Shown: in pieces, positions 1 to 8,543 of the stretch
How the letters are laid out: the number at the start of each line of letters is the position of its first letter
Position numbering within the stretch: the first letter of the stretch is position 1
From: SZUA-229 sp964531165
Lineage (GTDB): Bacteria > Pseudomonadota > Gammaproteobacteria > SZUA-229
NCBI GenBank assembly: GCA_964531165.1
Contig: CAZHEA010000010.1
Span: forward strand, 1 to 58,177
Direction: 5' to 3'
DNA length: 58,177 bases
The notes under the pieces: model-generated
Told to the model about the DNA's origin: nothing
The model's input: the letters and a program-made list of their open reading frames with translations, nothing else
Databases searched by the model: none
Translations under genes and position numbers: made by a program

Positions 1-26
1 GCCTTTTTAAAAACGGATAAAAATTA

Positions 27-1100
27 ATGCAGATATTTATCAACATCGTTGTCACATTTTTTCTTATGTTCTGGCCCATCGTATTTATGATGTCGCCAAT
101 GATGTTTGATGCGCCGGGTTCTGAAAACAACAAACAACATATAGTCACTATGGTGCTTATATTGTGTTATCCAATAGGCCTGTCTCTTCTGTTGTGGCTA
201 ACTGGAATAAAGTACTTTGGCGTCAATGGCTCGACTTTAACGGCTGTTAGTAGTGTGGTGGTTTTTTCAGGATTTTATTTGTTTGGTTATTTCGGTATGC
301 TTTCCAATGCTCAAAAAGGCATAGCAAACTCGGGTTATTCTATTGCCGAAGATCAGGTTTATTATGATGCAAAATCAATTGATGTTGCAGATAGTGGTTC
401 ATTTAATGTTCTGGAGAATAAAAGACAATACTCTTCCTCTGACTTTGCTGTTGATAAGAAATATTTTTATTATCGCGGCAAGGTAGTAGACGATTTTGCG
501 GTTGATAACTTACGCTCAGTTGAACTTGCAGGCGATATATATTGGTTTAATAAAAGCCAGATTGTTTATGATGGTAAAATACTAGCAGGCGCTAACCCTG
601 AACAATTTGGAGGTTTTGATAATTATACCGGCTGGACATATTCTATAAACAATGACCAGTATCAGGTATATAGTTATGGCAGTCCATTACCGCAGGTAGA
701 CAAAGATTCATTTACACCGCTCAATGACTTTATAGCAAAAGACCGGAACCATATTTTTGAAAAAGAGTCGCCTATATTAAACGGTGCCGATTCAGTCAGC
801 TTTGAGTTGTTTTCTAATAGCCATGATTTTGCAAAAGATAAAGATCATGTGTATTACATTGCAACTAAACAACCCTTTTTAATTGAGGGTGCCGATCCGC
901 AAAGTTTTGAAATTTATGATCGTGGCTACCTGAAGGATAAGAATAATGTTTACCATGTTATTCAATATCAGCGCATCGATACGTTAACACAAGCCGATGT
1001 TCAGAGTTTTGAAGAAACTCAGTATGATGAGGCAACACAATCAGAAGCCAGAGATAAAAATTACTATTACTATGATGGAAAAGTCGTTGGAAACAGGTAA
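27..1100 (+). CDS. Membrane-anchored DKNYY-repeat protein
   Basis: 357 residues. The first ~95 residues contain about three hydrophobic segments (near 5-25, 40-60 and 70-92), so the protein should be anchored in the inner membrane. The rest is a soluble part made of recurring units with the signature Asp-Lys-[Asn/Asp/Lys]-x-x-[Tyr/Phe]-[Tyr/His], for example DKKYFYY, DKDHVYY, DKNNVYH and DKNYYYY. This is the hallmark of the DKNYY family (PF13644), whose function is unknown. Each unit ends on a short statement such as GADPQSFE. The gene stands alone, convergent with the S4-domain gene downstream. The family call rests on the repeated motif; no function is proposed. Confidence 0.75.
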   Translation: MQIFINIVVTFFLMFWPIVFMMSPMMFDAPGSENNKQHIVTMVLILCYPIGLSLLLWLTGIKYFGVNGSTLTAVSSVVVFSGFYLFGYFGMLSNAQKGIANSGYSIAEDQVYYDAKSIDVADSGSFNVLENKRQYSSSDFAVDKKYFYYRGKVVDDFAVDNLRSVELAGDIYWFNKSQIVYDGKILAGANPEQFGGFDNYTGWTYSINNDQYQVYSYGSPLPQVDKDSFTPLNDFIAKDRNHIFEKESPILNGADSVSFELFSNSHDFAKDKDHVYYIATKQPFLIEGADPQSFEIYDRGYLKDKNNVYHVIQYQRIDTLTQADVQSFEETQYDEATQSEARDKNYYYYDGKVVGNR

Positions 1101-1137
1101 TGGGCTCTAAAGGATAACGTTATAAAACAAGTAGGGG

Positions 1138-1197
1138 CAGAAACCCTGTCGGGGCTGTAAAAAAATCTGTGACAGGTTTTCCAGTGACAGGTTTCTG
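1138..1197. terminator. Inverted repeat between convergent genes
   Basis: The arm CAGAAACCCTGTC (1138-1150) is matched by GACAGGTTTCTG (1186-1197) with one bulged base. A third GACAGGTTTT copy lies between them. Its place between two convergent genes suggests a bidirectional transcription stop, although no strong T-tract follows. Confidence 0.4.
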
Positions 1198-1240
1198 GTG
1201 TAGACCTTGATGGTTTCCAGTCTTTTCTACGCGTATATTC

Positions 1241-1960
1241 TTAAAACATAGTCTTCCTGGATAAATAACGCCACTCGCCCGGTGGTAATTTTTTCATTGA
1301 TACCCGGCCAATTCTAATCCGCTTCATCGCTACAATCGTTAAGTTGAAACGTTTACATAGAGATTCAATTTGATCGGAGTGCACGAACTCTGTTACAAAG
1401 CGCATGGATTTTTCACTTTGTCTGCTGGCTTTGTATTTAGGCAATGATTCGTCTTTGCTATGCGCAAGCCAGTTTAGCTTTTCTAATGTCTCGAGTGAAT
1501 ACTCGTCCTCAAACTCAACGATATATTCCTCTTCCTTTTTTTTGATATTTTCAAGTAGTACACGCAGTACCTTGTAATCTTTGCTGTATACCATTAACCC
1601 CGACGCTCCATTTTGTAGTGGCGAGGCGGGCTTAAGATCATAAAAATGTTTGTTGAGCATATTCACGCCGGAGTAATCTTCTTCACAATGGCTGTCGGTT
1701 GTGATCAGCTGTTGCATTGATGTTGGATCATCTGTGCCGAAGCCATCTGGCACATTGAGTAGTAGTGTTACCGGCTCAATTGGATCTAATGAGGCATCTT
1801 CATGCAGCTCTATCAACTGGTCCTGCACTTTAAACTGAGGGCGCTCTTCTACTGCGCCGTCTACCAGAACCCAGCCACCTTGAATGTACTTCACCGCATC
1901 GCCGCGTGAACAGTCAAACAGCTCTACACAGCGTTTATCTAGTCGTATTGGCTCACGCAT
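1241..1960 (-). CDS. RsuA/RluF-like S4-domain protein, degenerate pseudouridine synthase
   Basis: 239 residues. An N-terminal S4 RNA-binding domain (about 1-50, with CSRGDAVKYIQGGWVLVDG) is followed by a domain with the general layout of RsuA-family rRNA pseudouridine synthases and a basic C-terminus with MKRIRIGRV and LPPGEWRYL. Active members carry R-L-D-x-x-T-x-G-L. Here the same place reads PLQNGASGLMVYS (about 114-126), so the catalytic Asp is replaced by Gln116. From memory, Pseudomonas-type relatives share an xLxxxASGLLV form, so this looks like a family trait rather than damage. A good Shine-Dalgarno (AAGGTGG) precedes the ATG. It probably binds rRNA; enzymatic activity is doubtful. 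Confidence 0.75.
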   Translation of the reverse strand: MREPIRLDKRCVELFDCSRGDAVKYIQGGWVLVDGAVEERPQFKVQDQLIELHEDASLDPIEPVTLLLNVPDGFGTDDPTSMQQLITTDSHCEEDYSGVNMLNKHFYDLKPASPLQNGASGLMVYSKDYKVLRVLLENIKKKEEEYIVEFEDEYSLETLEKLNWLAHSKDESLPKYKASRQSEKSMRFVTEFVHSDQIESLCKRFNLTIVAMKRIRIGRVSMKKLPPGEWRYLSRKTMF

Positions 1961-2215
1961 TATCAGACCACCTTATTTGCTGCAATGGTTGCTGAATTTC
2001 GAGATATGTAAATTGTTTCACGACAGGACCTCTAGTGTTGTTTCGTCTATTTCATTTTAAACGCTATTAGAACAGAATGGCACTAAGTTAGGCTTCTTCC
2101 GCTTGCCCCATTCTCATGCTTTGCGTGGGATGTATATGCTAATCAACCGCTAGGTATGGGTTACCACGGACAGTGTGGGAACCAGATAACTTAGTGTTAT
2201 TCGTACCAGCTTATT

Positions 2216-2290
2216 GAGACACCCATGTTAGATAATAGAAAATCACCTGTTAATCAATAATTTAGTGAAATTATTTACAGAGGTGCCCCA
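2216..2290. repeat. GACACCCAT inverted-end repeat, copy 1
   Basis: The left end reads TTATTGAGACACCCATGTTA. The interior has the family core TAATCAATAATTTAGTGAAATT (split here into shorter matches with other copies), and the right end AGGTGCCCC is degenerate. It lies in the 390-base gene-free gap before the methyltransferase gene. The rest of that gap shows nothing I can name. Confidence 0.6.
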
Positions 2291-2351
2291 TATCTGTTCA
2301 ATTCCGTTTAAACTACTTAACCCATGTCACCACGCTTCTTAAGCTAAAAAT

Positions 2352-3029
2352 ATGATTCGTCCAATACTATTAGGCACTGCCATCATTCCCAATAACGGTG
2401 GTGAACTGAGGCTGACTCAGCGCGATAATGAATTTTCTATACATCTGAAAGGTGCCGGAGGGGTGCTAATGACTAGTCGGGTGCATGGTTCTGAGCTGGC
2501 CCTGGCTGAGTTAGGTTGTGCACATGTCCACGGCATTGATAATGCTAAGGTGTTAGTCGGTGGTATGGGCATGGGTTTCACGCTGGCCGCAGCTCTTAAA
2601 GCTGTATCAAATGATTCTGAGGTGGTGGTGGCTGAGCTGGTACCCGAAGTTATTGAATGGAATAGAGGCCCATTGGGAGAGTGTGCAGGCAGACCACTTG
2701 ATGATAAACGGGTACGGGTACATCTGGGTGATGTTGCTGAGCTTTTGATATCAGAGCAAGCAGTTTATGATGCCATTTTATTGGATGTTGACAATGGCCC
2801 CGAGAGCTTTACACAGGCTGATAATAACAAACTCTATTCAATCGAAAGTTTACACGCTATACGGCAAACGCTTTTACCTAAGGGCATGTTAGCGGTATGG
2901 TCATGCTGGCATGATCCACAATTCACCCAGCAATTGAAAAAAACGGGTTTTAAGGTTGAAGCTAAAACCGTTAGGGCGCATAAAGGTAAGGGGAGTCGTC
3001 ATACCATTTATTTGGCGAGGAAGAAATAA
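2352..3029 (+). CDS. Spermidine-synthase-like SAM-dependent methyltransferase
   Basis: 225 residues with a Rossmann methyltransferase core: a glycine-rich loop VLVGGMGMGFTLAAAL (about 67-82), an acidic end to strand 2 (VVVAELVPEVIEW), and a motif-IV-like AILLDVDNGPE. This arrangement is found in the spermidine/spermine synthase superfamily, where the methyltransferase fold is reused for aminopropyl transfer. The protein is shorter than a true SpeE (about 280 residues) and lacks the N-terminal beta domain. No polyamine genes are near. Many gammaproteobacteria carry this short homologue as an orphan. Fold assignment is firm; substrate is unknown. Confidence 0.7.
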   Translation: MIRPILLGTAIIPNNGGELRLTQRDNEFSIHLKGAGGVLMTSRVHGSELALAELGCAHVHGIDNAKVLVGGMGMGFTLAAALKAVSNDSEVVVAELVPEVIEWNRGPLGECAGRPLDDKRVRVHLGDVAELLISEQAVYDAILLDVDNGPESFTQADNNKLYSIESLHAIRQTLLPKGMLAVWSCWHDPQFTQQLKKTGFKVEAKTVRAHKGKGSRHTIYLARKK

Positions 3030-3075
3030 ATTAATGATGATTTAATTATATTCAGATTAGATTAATATAAAAAAT

Positions 3076-3282
3076 ATGAATCGTAAAAAGAAGTTAGAAA
3101 ACAGATTTAATAAACGTCTCAAGCGTGCGCGTGCGAAGCTTGATACCCGGCCTAAGGGTGATCGATATATATCGAAGGCAGATAGGGCTAAGGCAGAAGC
3201 TGAAGCGTTGGTAGCGGCAGAAAAAACATCAAACGGGATTGCAGTAGAAAAAAATGAATCTAATGATGTGAGTTCTGAATGA
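3076..3282 (+). CDS. DUF2986 small basic protein
   Basis: 68 residues, strongly basic at the start (MNRKKKLENRFNKRLKRARAKL) and with the conserved centre YISKADRAKAEAEA. This matches the DUF2986 family (PF11661) known from Vibrio, Shewanella and related marine genera. The family has no assigned function. The acidic tail (EKNESNDVSSE) looks disordered. It sits 46 bases behind the methyltransferase gene and may share its transcript. Confidence 0.7.
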   Translation: MNRKKKLENRFNKRLKRARAKLDTRPKGDRYISKADRAKAEAEALVAAEKTSNGIAVEKNESNDVSSE

Positions 3283-3394
3283 CTAATGAATTAAAGAGCG
3301 TAAGAGTTTGACCCTGTCTACTAATTATTATTAAATAATAAACGCGATAAAAAAACATTCCACTAAATAGTACCGCGGGTACAGAGAATATTGC

Positions 3395-4243
3395 ATGATT
3401 GAAATTGGCTACTATTACGATTTAGAAGTGGTTAAAAAAGTAGAATTTGGTTTCTACCTGGATGCCGAAAATCTTGGCGAAGTATTATTACCAGTCAAGT
3501 TCGCGCCAGATGATTTAACCATTGGTGATGAGCTTGAGGTTTTTCTATACCTTGATTCTGAGGGCCTGGTTATTGCAACGACTCAGGAAGCCTATGCCGC
3601 TGTCGGTGAATTTTGCTATTTACGTGTTGTTGATAATACCAGCATAGGTGCGTTTTTAGACTGGGGTTTAGATAAAGATATATTGGTGCCTTTTGCTGAA
3701 CAGCATAGACCGATGGAAGAGGGTAAGTCTTATCTTGTGTACTTGTATGTTAGTGATGTAGATGGACGAATCATTGCATCATCTAAAATAGACAAGTTTC
3801 TGGATGATGATGCGCCACACCATTATAAACCTCAGCAATCTGTAGATCTTATTATTGCTAATAGTACAGACCTGGGCTACAAGGCCATTATTGACCATAG
3901 CCACTGGGGCGTACTGTATAAAAATGAAGTGTTCAAACGCATAAGCTTCGGGCAAAGTATTAAAGGCTTTATTAAGCATATTCGACCGGATGGAAAAATA
4001 GACTTAAGTTTGCAGGGCGGTGATGAAACCCGGACTAAAAATAAACATATTATTCTGGATTATTTAAAATCCAGACAGGGTTTTGCTACGGTGAATGATA
4101 GAACTGACCCTGAGGTCATTACTGAATTATTTGGTATGAGCAAAGCGGCTTTCAAAAAAGCCATTGGTGGCTTATATAAAGAAAGAATTATTACGATTGA
4201 AGCCGATGGCATTCGAATGAACGAGATCAGTAAAAACAGTTAA
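3395..4243 (+). CDS. CvfB/YitL-like S1 RNA-binding protein
   Basis: 282 residues. Three S1-like OB-fold segments can be seen (about 1-60, 65-130 with GAFLDWGLDKDILVP, and 145-210), followed by a C-terminal winged-helix region (about 220-275, ILDYLKSRQGF...LFGMSKAAFKKAIGGLYKERII). This order is that of CvfB from Staphylococcus aureus and its YitL relatives, RNA-binding proteins that influence virulence and stress expression. The length is typical (about 280). The stop codon lies inside a long inverted repeat that may end transcription. Confidence 0.8.
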   Translation: MIEIGYYYDLEVVKKVEFGFYLDAENLGEVLLPVKFAPDDLTIGDELEVFLYLDSEGLVIATTQEAYAAVGEFCYLRVVDNTSIGAFLDWGLDKDILVPFAEQHRPMEEGKSYLVYLYVSDVDGRIIASSKIDKFLDDDAPHHYKPQQSVDLIIANSTDLGYKAIIDHSHWGVLYKNEVFKRISFGQSIKGFIKHIRPDGKIDLSLQGGDETRTKNKHIILDYLKSRQGFATVNDRTDPEVITELFGMSKAAFKKAIGGLYKERIITIEADGIRMNEISKNS

Positions 4244-4362
4244 CCACAGAGGATACAGGGTGCACAGATGAAAACTTAGGGCCGTATGTATAAAAAACTC
4301 TGTGTACACCGTGTCCTCTGTGGTTAAGTCTTTTGTTTTTTTGGTGCGAATGAATTCACACC
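4240..4362. repeat. Two palindromic intergenic repeats after the CvfB gene
   Basis: The first is a hairpin: TTAACCACAGAGGATACAGG begins at 4240 and its imperfect reverse complement ends at 4327 (…GTGTCCTCTGTGGTTAA). Elements with CCACAGAGGACAC ends are common REP-like repeats in gammaproteobacteria. The second, GGTGCGAATGAATTCACACC (4343-4362), is another common small palindrome. Either could fold at the end of the mRNA. Confidence 0.6.
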
Positions 4363-4418
4363 TAGATATTAACTAATCGTATCCTCTTCAGTTGGCTGGT
4401 TAATAACTCAAACATGGT

Positions 4419-4490
4419 CGTCATTCCTGCGAAGGCAGAAATCCAGTGTCTCTGAAAGGCGCGAAAGGCGCATGAAGATCACGCGCCATA
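4419..4490. repeat. Dispersed repeat of the TCATTCCTGCGAAGGCAG type
   Basis: The segment starts GTCGTCATTCCTGCGAAGGC, a well-known dispersed gammaproteobacterial repeat start, and ends with the small inverted repeat GGCGCG…CGCGCC. A more decayed relative lies after tatB near 51253. Confidence 0.5.
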
Positions 4491-4589
4491 AAAGATGTCA
4501 GTTAATGGGTTGTTCTCTGACGCTTTTAAAAAAATAATAATTTGATAACTATTTTTCAACTTGCATACACTTACTATGCGAGCATTAAC

Positions 4590-4966
4590 ATGTGCGCATT
4601 ATTATCTGTTTTTAGCAATGTAGTTTATATCACTACAGAAATAACTATGCAGATACATTTCGCGTTAATGTAAAGTACTGGCCGAATATTCCTGTCAGGG
4701 TAATGGGGGTAGATGCTCCCGAAATGCGGGCCAAATGCCAGCGCGAAAAAGTTGCTGTCCGAGTCGCCCGACAGTTTAGCGTGCGTTTACTGCGTATGGC
4801 CAGTGTCATAGAGCTTAAAAATATTAAGCGAGGTAAGTATTTTCGGTTGCTGGCGGATGTATATATTGATGGAAAGAGTCTGGCTGAAAATTTGATTGGC
4901 ACCAATCATGGCAGGGTTTATAGAGGCGGTAAACGATTATGCTGGTGTGATGAGTTATATGTTTAG
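4590..4966 (+). pseudogene. Thermonuclease-family (SNase-like) gene with a frameshift
   Basis: From 4703 an open frame of 87 residues encodes most of a small staphylococcal-nuclease-like domain: VDAPEM holds the acidic catalytic pair, and GKYFRLLADVYIDGKSLAENLI the second catalytic Arg and the typical C-terminal helix. In the same frame the reading continues upstream to about 4643 as YADTFRVNVKYWPNIPVRV, clearly nuclease sequence, but has no start and hits a stop at 4613. An ATG at 4590 in another frame gives MCALLSVFSNVVYITTE, which resembles the missing N-terminus. A small indel near 4640-4652 would join the two. I read it as a recently broken secreted nuclease; the 87-residue product alone would lack strand 1. 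Confidence 0.65.
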
Positions 4967-5030
4967 AGTCACTGCTAATGGAATGGTTAGAGTTTAAAAT
5001 TATAACCGTGCATTGGTTGTAGAGCGAGTG

Positions 5031-5057
5031 ACTGGTGACAGGTTAATTGTCACCAGT
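5031..5057. terminator. Hairpin between the nuclease remnant and katG
   Basis: Perfect 10-bp stem ACTGGTGACA / TGTCACCAGT with a 7-base loop, followed by TCTCTTT on the plus strand. It lies between convergent genes and could stop transcription from both sides. Confidence 0.6.
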
Positions 5058-5086
5058 TCTCTTTCATTGTTGAGGTTAGTTGAAAT

Positions 5087-7312
5087 TTACTTCAGGTCAA
5101 AGCGATCAAGCTTCATGACTTTGCTCCAGGCGCTTACAAAATCTTTTATGAATTTTGCTTCGCCGTCGTTTGATGCATAGACTTCAGCAATGGCACGCAG
5201 TTCAGAATTCGATCCGAATATTAAATCAACCGTGGTTGCGGTCCATTTTAACTTTCCTGATTTGCGGTCATGGCCTTCGTAGATTGCATTCGACTTTTTA
5301 GACTTGTTCCATTTAGTCGACATATCCAGCAGGTTAACGAAAAAGTCGTTGCTTAGTGTGCCTGGTTTTTTAGTGAGCACGCCGTGTTTGTTGTTACCGG
5401 TATTGGTATCAAGCACGCGCATGCCACCTACCAACACTGTCATTTCTGGTACCGTTAGCGTTAACAGGTTGGCACGATCAATGAGGGCTTTTGCCGGGGC
5501 ATAAAAACTATCTTTGCTGTAATAGTTTCGAAAACCGTCGGCTTCTGGCTCAAGCATGGCAAATGATTTAACATCCGTTTGCTGCTGCGTTGCATCGTTA
5601 CGACCGGCTGAAAAAGGCACGTCGATTTTATAGCCGGCTTTTTTGGCCGCCTGTTCTATACCCGCTGCGCCACCCACAACAATTACATCTGCCAGGGATA
5701 CTTTTTTGCCACCGCTTAAAGACCGGTTAAAGTTTTTCTGAATCTTTTCCAGTGTTTTTATAGCTTTACCAAGTGCTTTGGGATTGTTAGCCGCCCAGTC
5801 TTTTTGCGGTGCCAGTCGAACACGGGATCCGTTTGCGCCACCTCGCATATCGGTTCCGCGATAGGAGGCTGCTGATGCCCATGCGGTCTTCACCAGCTCG
5901 GTATTAGATAGTCCCGATTTATGAATTATCTTTTTCAGACTGGCCACATCTTTGGCGTCGATAAGTTTGTGTTTAACGGTGGGAATATAATCCTGCCACA
6001 GTAACACTTCAGTCGGAATTTCAGCACCAACATAGCGTGCGCGTGGTCCCATGTCACGATGCGTTAATTTAAACCAGGCTTTGCCAAACGCCAGATCAAA
6101 GGCTTTGGGGTTTTTCAGAAAACGCTGAGAAATTTTTCGAAACTCAGGGTCTTTCTTTAGCGCCATGTCGGTTGTGAACATAATAGGTGCATGGCGTTTT
6201 TTGGGTATGTGCGCATCCGGCACCAGCGTAGCGGCGGTTTTATCTGTAGGAATCCATTGCGTTGCACCGGCCGGGCTTTTGGTTTTTTTCCAGTCAAAGC
6301 GGAACAGATTATCGAGGTAGAGAATAGACCATGCGGTGGGGGTCGATGTCCAGGCGCCTTCCAGGCCACTGGTTGTTGTATCTTCGGCATTGCCTTTTCC
6401 GCATTTATTGCTCCAGCCAAACCCCTGTTCTTCGATGGCAGCTGCAGCTGGCTCGGGTCCAGTACAGTCTTTGGGCTTTTTAGCTCCGTGGGCTTTACCT
6501 AGAGTATGGCCACCGGCAATCAGTGCGACAATTTCTTCATCATTCATAGCCATTCTGCCAAACGATAAGCGGATATCTCTGGCCGCAGCTAAAGGGTCGT
6601 GATTGCCACCCGGGCCTTCCGGGTTAACGTAAATTAAGCCCATTTGTACCGCTGCTAAATCACCTTTTAATTTGCCTTTTTTAGTACGGCGCTTATCGGC
6701 GAGAAATTGTTTTTCGGGGCCCCAGTAAACTAAATCGGCTTCCCAGTCATCTTCACGGCCACCGGCAAAACCAAAGGTTTCAAAGCCCATCGATTCTAGT
6801 GACACGTTACCGGCCAGTACGATTAAATCGGCCCATGATAATTTGCGACCGTACTTTTGTTTTACTGGCCACAATAAGCGGCGCGCTTTATCGAGGTTGG
6901 CATTGTCGGGCCAGCTGTTTAAGGGGTTGAAACGTTGCTGGCCACCACCGGCACCGCCGCGACCATCACCTGTGCGATAGGTGCCGGCACTGTGCCAGGC
7001 CATTCGAATCATAAACGGACCATAATGACCATAATCTGCCGGCCACCAGTCTTGTGAGGTGGTCAGTGATAATTCAATGTCTTTTTTTACTTCGGACAGG
7101 TTAAGGGTATTAAAGGCTTTGGCGTAGTTAAACTTTGCGCCGTACGGGTTGGATTCAATATTGTGTGCCCGTAGTGGATTGAGGTTAAGTTGCTCTGGCC
7201 ACCAGAACTGGTTTGATTTGGCATCGCCAACGGCAACTGCGGTACTGGCTGTTGCTAATGTCGCCATAGTGAGTGCAGCGGCTGCGAGTATTGATAATGG
7301 TTTTTGTTTCAT
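5087..7312 (-). CDS. katG: Secreted catalase-peroxidase KatG
   Basis: 741 residues, the usual length for the two-domain bacterial KatG. The enzyme breaks down hydrogen peroxide by catalase and peroxidase reactions using heme b. Visible active-site residues are distal Arg103-Trp106-His107 (MIRMAWHSAGTYR), Tyr228 (GLIYVNPEGP) and Met254 (FGRMAMND), which with the Trp form the Met-Tyr-Trp adduct, and proximal His269 (AGGHTLGKAH). The second half is the degenerate duplicate domain. Residues 1-27 form a clear Sec signal peptide ending in TASTAVA, so this is a periplasmic KatG (KatP/KatG2 type) rather than the cytoplasmic form. It lies 152 bases downstream of oxyR on the same strand, its likely activator. 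Confidence 0.95.
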   Translation of the reverse strand: MKQKPLSILAAAALTMATLATASTAVAVGDAKSNQFWWPEQLNLNPLRAHNIESNPYGAKFNYAKAFNTLNLSEVKKDIELSLTTSQDWWPADYGHYGPFMIRMAWHSAGTYRTGDGRGGAGGGQQRFNPLNSWPDNANLDKARRLLWPVKQKYGRKLSWADLIVLAGNVSLESMGFETFGFAGGREDDWEADLVYWGPEKQFLADKRRTKKGKLKGDLAAVQMGLIYVNPEGPGGNHDPLAAARDIRLSFGRMAMNDEEIVALIAGGHTLGKAHGAKKPKDCTGPEPAAAAIEEQGFGWSNKCGKGNAEDTTTSGLEGAWTSTPTAWSILYLDNLFRFDWKKTKSPAGATQWIPTDKTAATLVPDAHIPKKRHAPIMFTTDMALKKDPEFRKISQRFLKNPKAFDLAFGKAWFKLTHRDMGPRARYVGAEIPTEVLLWQDYIPTVKHKLIDAKDVASLKKIIHKSGLSNTELVKTAWASAASYRGTDMRGGANGSRVRLAPQKDWAANNPKALGKAIKTLEKIQKNFNRSLSGGKKVSLADVIVVGGAAGIEQAAKKAGYKIDVPFSAGRNDATQQQTDVKSFAMLEPEADGFRNYYSKDSFYAPAKALIDRANLLTLTVPEMTVLVGGMRVLDTNTGNNKHGVLTKKPGTLSNDFFVNLLDMSTKWNKSKKSNAIYEGHDRKSGKLKWTATTVDLIFGSNSELRAIAEVYASNDGEAKFIKDFVSAWSKVMKLDRFDLK

Positions 7313-7330
7313 AAGGTGTCTCCCAATAGT

Positions 7331-7350
7331 TAACGATTTGCATATCGTTA
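7331..7350. promoter_or_regulatory. Palindrome in the katG leader, candidate OxyR-related site
   Basis: TAACGATTTGCATATCGTTA has perfect 7-bp arms and lies 19 bases before the katG start. An ATAG just upstream and TTAG/TAAG steps at about 11-base spacing loosely recall the OxyR motif, but the match is partial. It is so close to the start codon that it may act on mRNA instead. Confidence 0.3.
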
Positions 7351-7464
7351 GTCAGTTATAAGCGTGTAGCTAACAGGAGTACATTTGAAAAACTAGAATA
7401 CGATGATCTAAAAATTTGAAGCTGAGTGTGAGCGAGCGCGGTGTCGCCTCTATAAGCATAAAAA

Positions 7465-8376
7465 TTATACGTTTAGTGGCGTTGTTAATTTTAGTTGCTG
7501 ACGAAATAGCTGTATTAATAATTCGACATTGTTAACTCGCGGATAATTTGCTCGAGTGATAAAAGCAATTTTTCTATGCGGGCCGGGTTCATTCAGGTGC
7601 ACGGCTTTCAATTCTGCATTTCCAGATAGTAATTGCTTTAGCGCCATGGCCGGTATGAATGTGGTTCCCATATGCCCGGCAACCATTTGTATCAGCATGT
7701 TGAGGCTGGTGGAGGAAAGTGATGAGTCGATTTCACTGGAGGGTAATTTACAGGCTGCTAGCGCATGTTCTTTCAGGCAGTGTCCGTCTTTCAGTAACAT
7801 CAGGTGAGAGTGCTTCAGTTGGTTGCTGGTCACTTCTTTTTGCTGCGCCAGTTTATCTTTGTTGTGGGTTATCCAGTAAAAGTCCTCTTCCCAGAACTCA
7901 AATGCGAGCAGGCCTTCAATATCAAATGGCAGGGCCAGAATCGCAGCATCCAGTTCACCGTTTTTTACTTTATTAACTAACTCATGTGATTGATCTTCGG
8001 TGATACGCAGCTGAAAGTCGGGATATTGCTGACGCACTGCGGGTAGCACGTGGGGTAAAAGGTAAGGGCCAATTGTGGGAATCGTACCGATGGACATCGG
8101 GTAGCTTAAGGGGGCTTTCAGGGATTGGCCAAGCTGATATATATCATCCATCTGTAGTTTAATGCTGTGGGCTTTTTGCAAGCACTGAGCCCCTACCGGC
8201 GTGATGAATACCTTTTTATTGTCACGCTCAAACACCTGAAAACCCAGTTGCTTCTCCATTTCGGTGATGGCAGTACTTAGGGCCGATTGAGATACTGAAC
8301 ACAGTTCAGCCGCTTTTTTGAAATGCAGGGTTTTCTCTACAGCCAGGATATAGGTGATTTGCTTTAATGAGATCAT
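7465..8376 (-). CDS. oxyR: OxyR, peroxide-sensing LysR-type regulator
   Basis: 303 residues, LysR family: an N-terminal winged helix (about 1-60, FKKAAELCSVSQSALSTAITEME) and a substrate-binding-like sensor domain. The peroxide switch is visible: KDGHC200 LKEHALAAC209, equivalent to Cys199 and Cys208 of E. coli OxyR with the same 9-residue spacing. The following SSTSLNMLIQMVAGHMGTTF and IPAMAL also match OxyR. Oxidation of these cysteines forms a disulfide that activates transcription of peroxide-defence genes. katG lies directly downstream, the expected target. High certainty from the two-cysteine motif. Confidence 0.93.
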   Translation of the reverse strand: MISLKQITYILAVEKTLHFKKAAELCSVSQSALSTAITEMEKQLGFQVFERDNKKVFITPVGAQCLQKAHSIKLQMDDIYQLGQSLKAPLSYPMSIGTIPTIGPYLLPHVLPAVRQQYPDFQLRITEDQSHELVNKVKNGELDAAILALPFDIEGLLAFEFWEEDFYWITHNKDKLAQQKEVTSNQLKHSHLMLLKDGHCLKEHALAACKLPSSEIDSSLSSTSLNMLIQMVAGHMGTTFIPAMALKQLLSGNAELKAVHLNEPGPHRKIAFITRANYPRVNNVELLIQLFRQQLKLTTPLNV

Positions 8377-8384
8377 AGTTTATG

Positions 8385-8399
8385 TTCTATTTAATAGAA
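8385..8399. promoter_or_regulatory. Palindromic operator candidate upstream of oxyR
   Basis: TTCTATTTAATAGAA is a perfect odd palindrome starting 9 bases before the oxyR start, flanked by further ATAG steps (ATAG…CTAT…ATAG at 12-base period). LysR-type proteins bind such sites, so autoregulation is a reasonable guess. The period is one base longer than the classical OxyR motif. Confidence 0.4.
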
Positions 8400-8453
8400 T
8401 AGTGTCAACGATATTAAACCGGTTTTTAGATTAAAGTAAACACTGATGGGTCT

Positions 8454-8543
8454 ATTCTTATCAGGACACCCATGTTAAAAATATCAAAAATATAATATTA
8501 ATCAACAAGTTAGTTAATTTATTGGTGTGGGTGTCCGTATAAG
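8454..8543. repeat. GACACCCAT inverted-end repeat, copy 2 (best preserved ends)
   Basis: Left end ATTCTTATCAGGACACCCAT; right end TGGGTGTCCGTATAAGG, which is its near reverse complement. This copy defines the terminal inverted repeat of about 17-20 bp. The interior is AT-rich with AATCAACAAGTTAGTTAATT. Confidence 0.75.

Noticed and set aside
6157..6602. Open frames on both strands across katG
   Set aside because: They overlap an intact katG with all active-site residues and lack family features or ribosome sites.
7331..7350. Firm OxyR binding site before katG
   Set aside because: The spacing fits only in part and the tetranucleotides match poorly; kept as a low-confidence palindrome.
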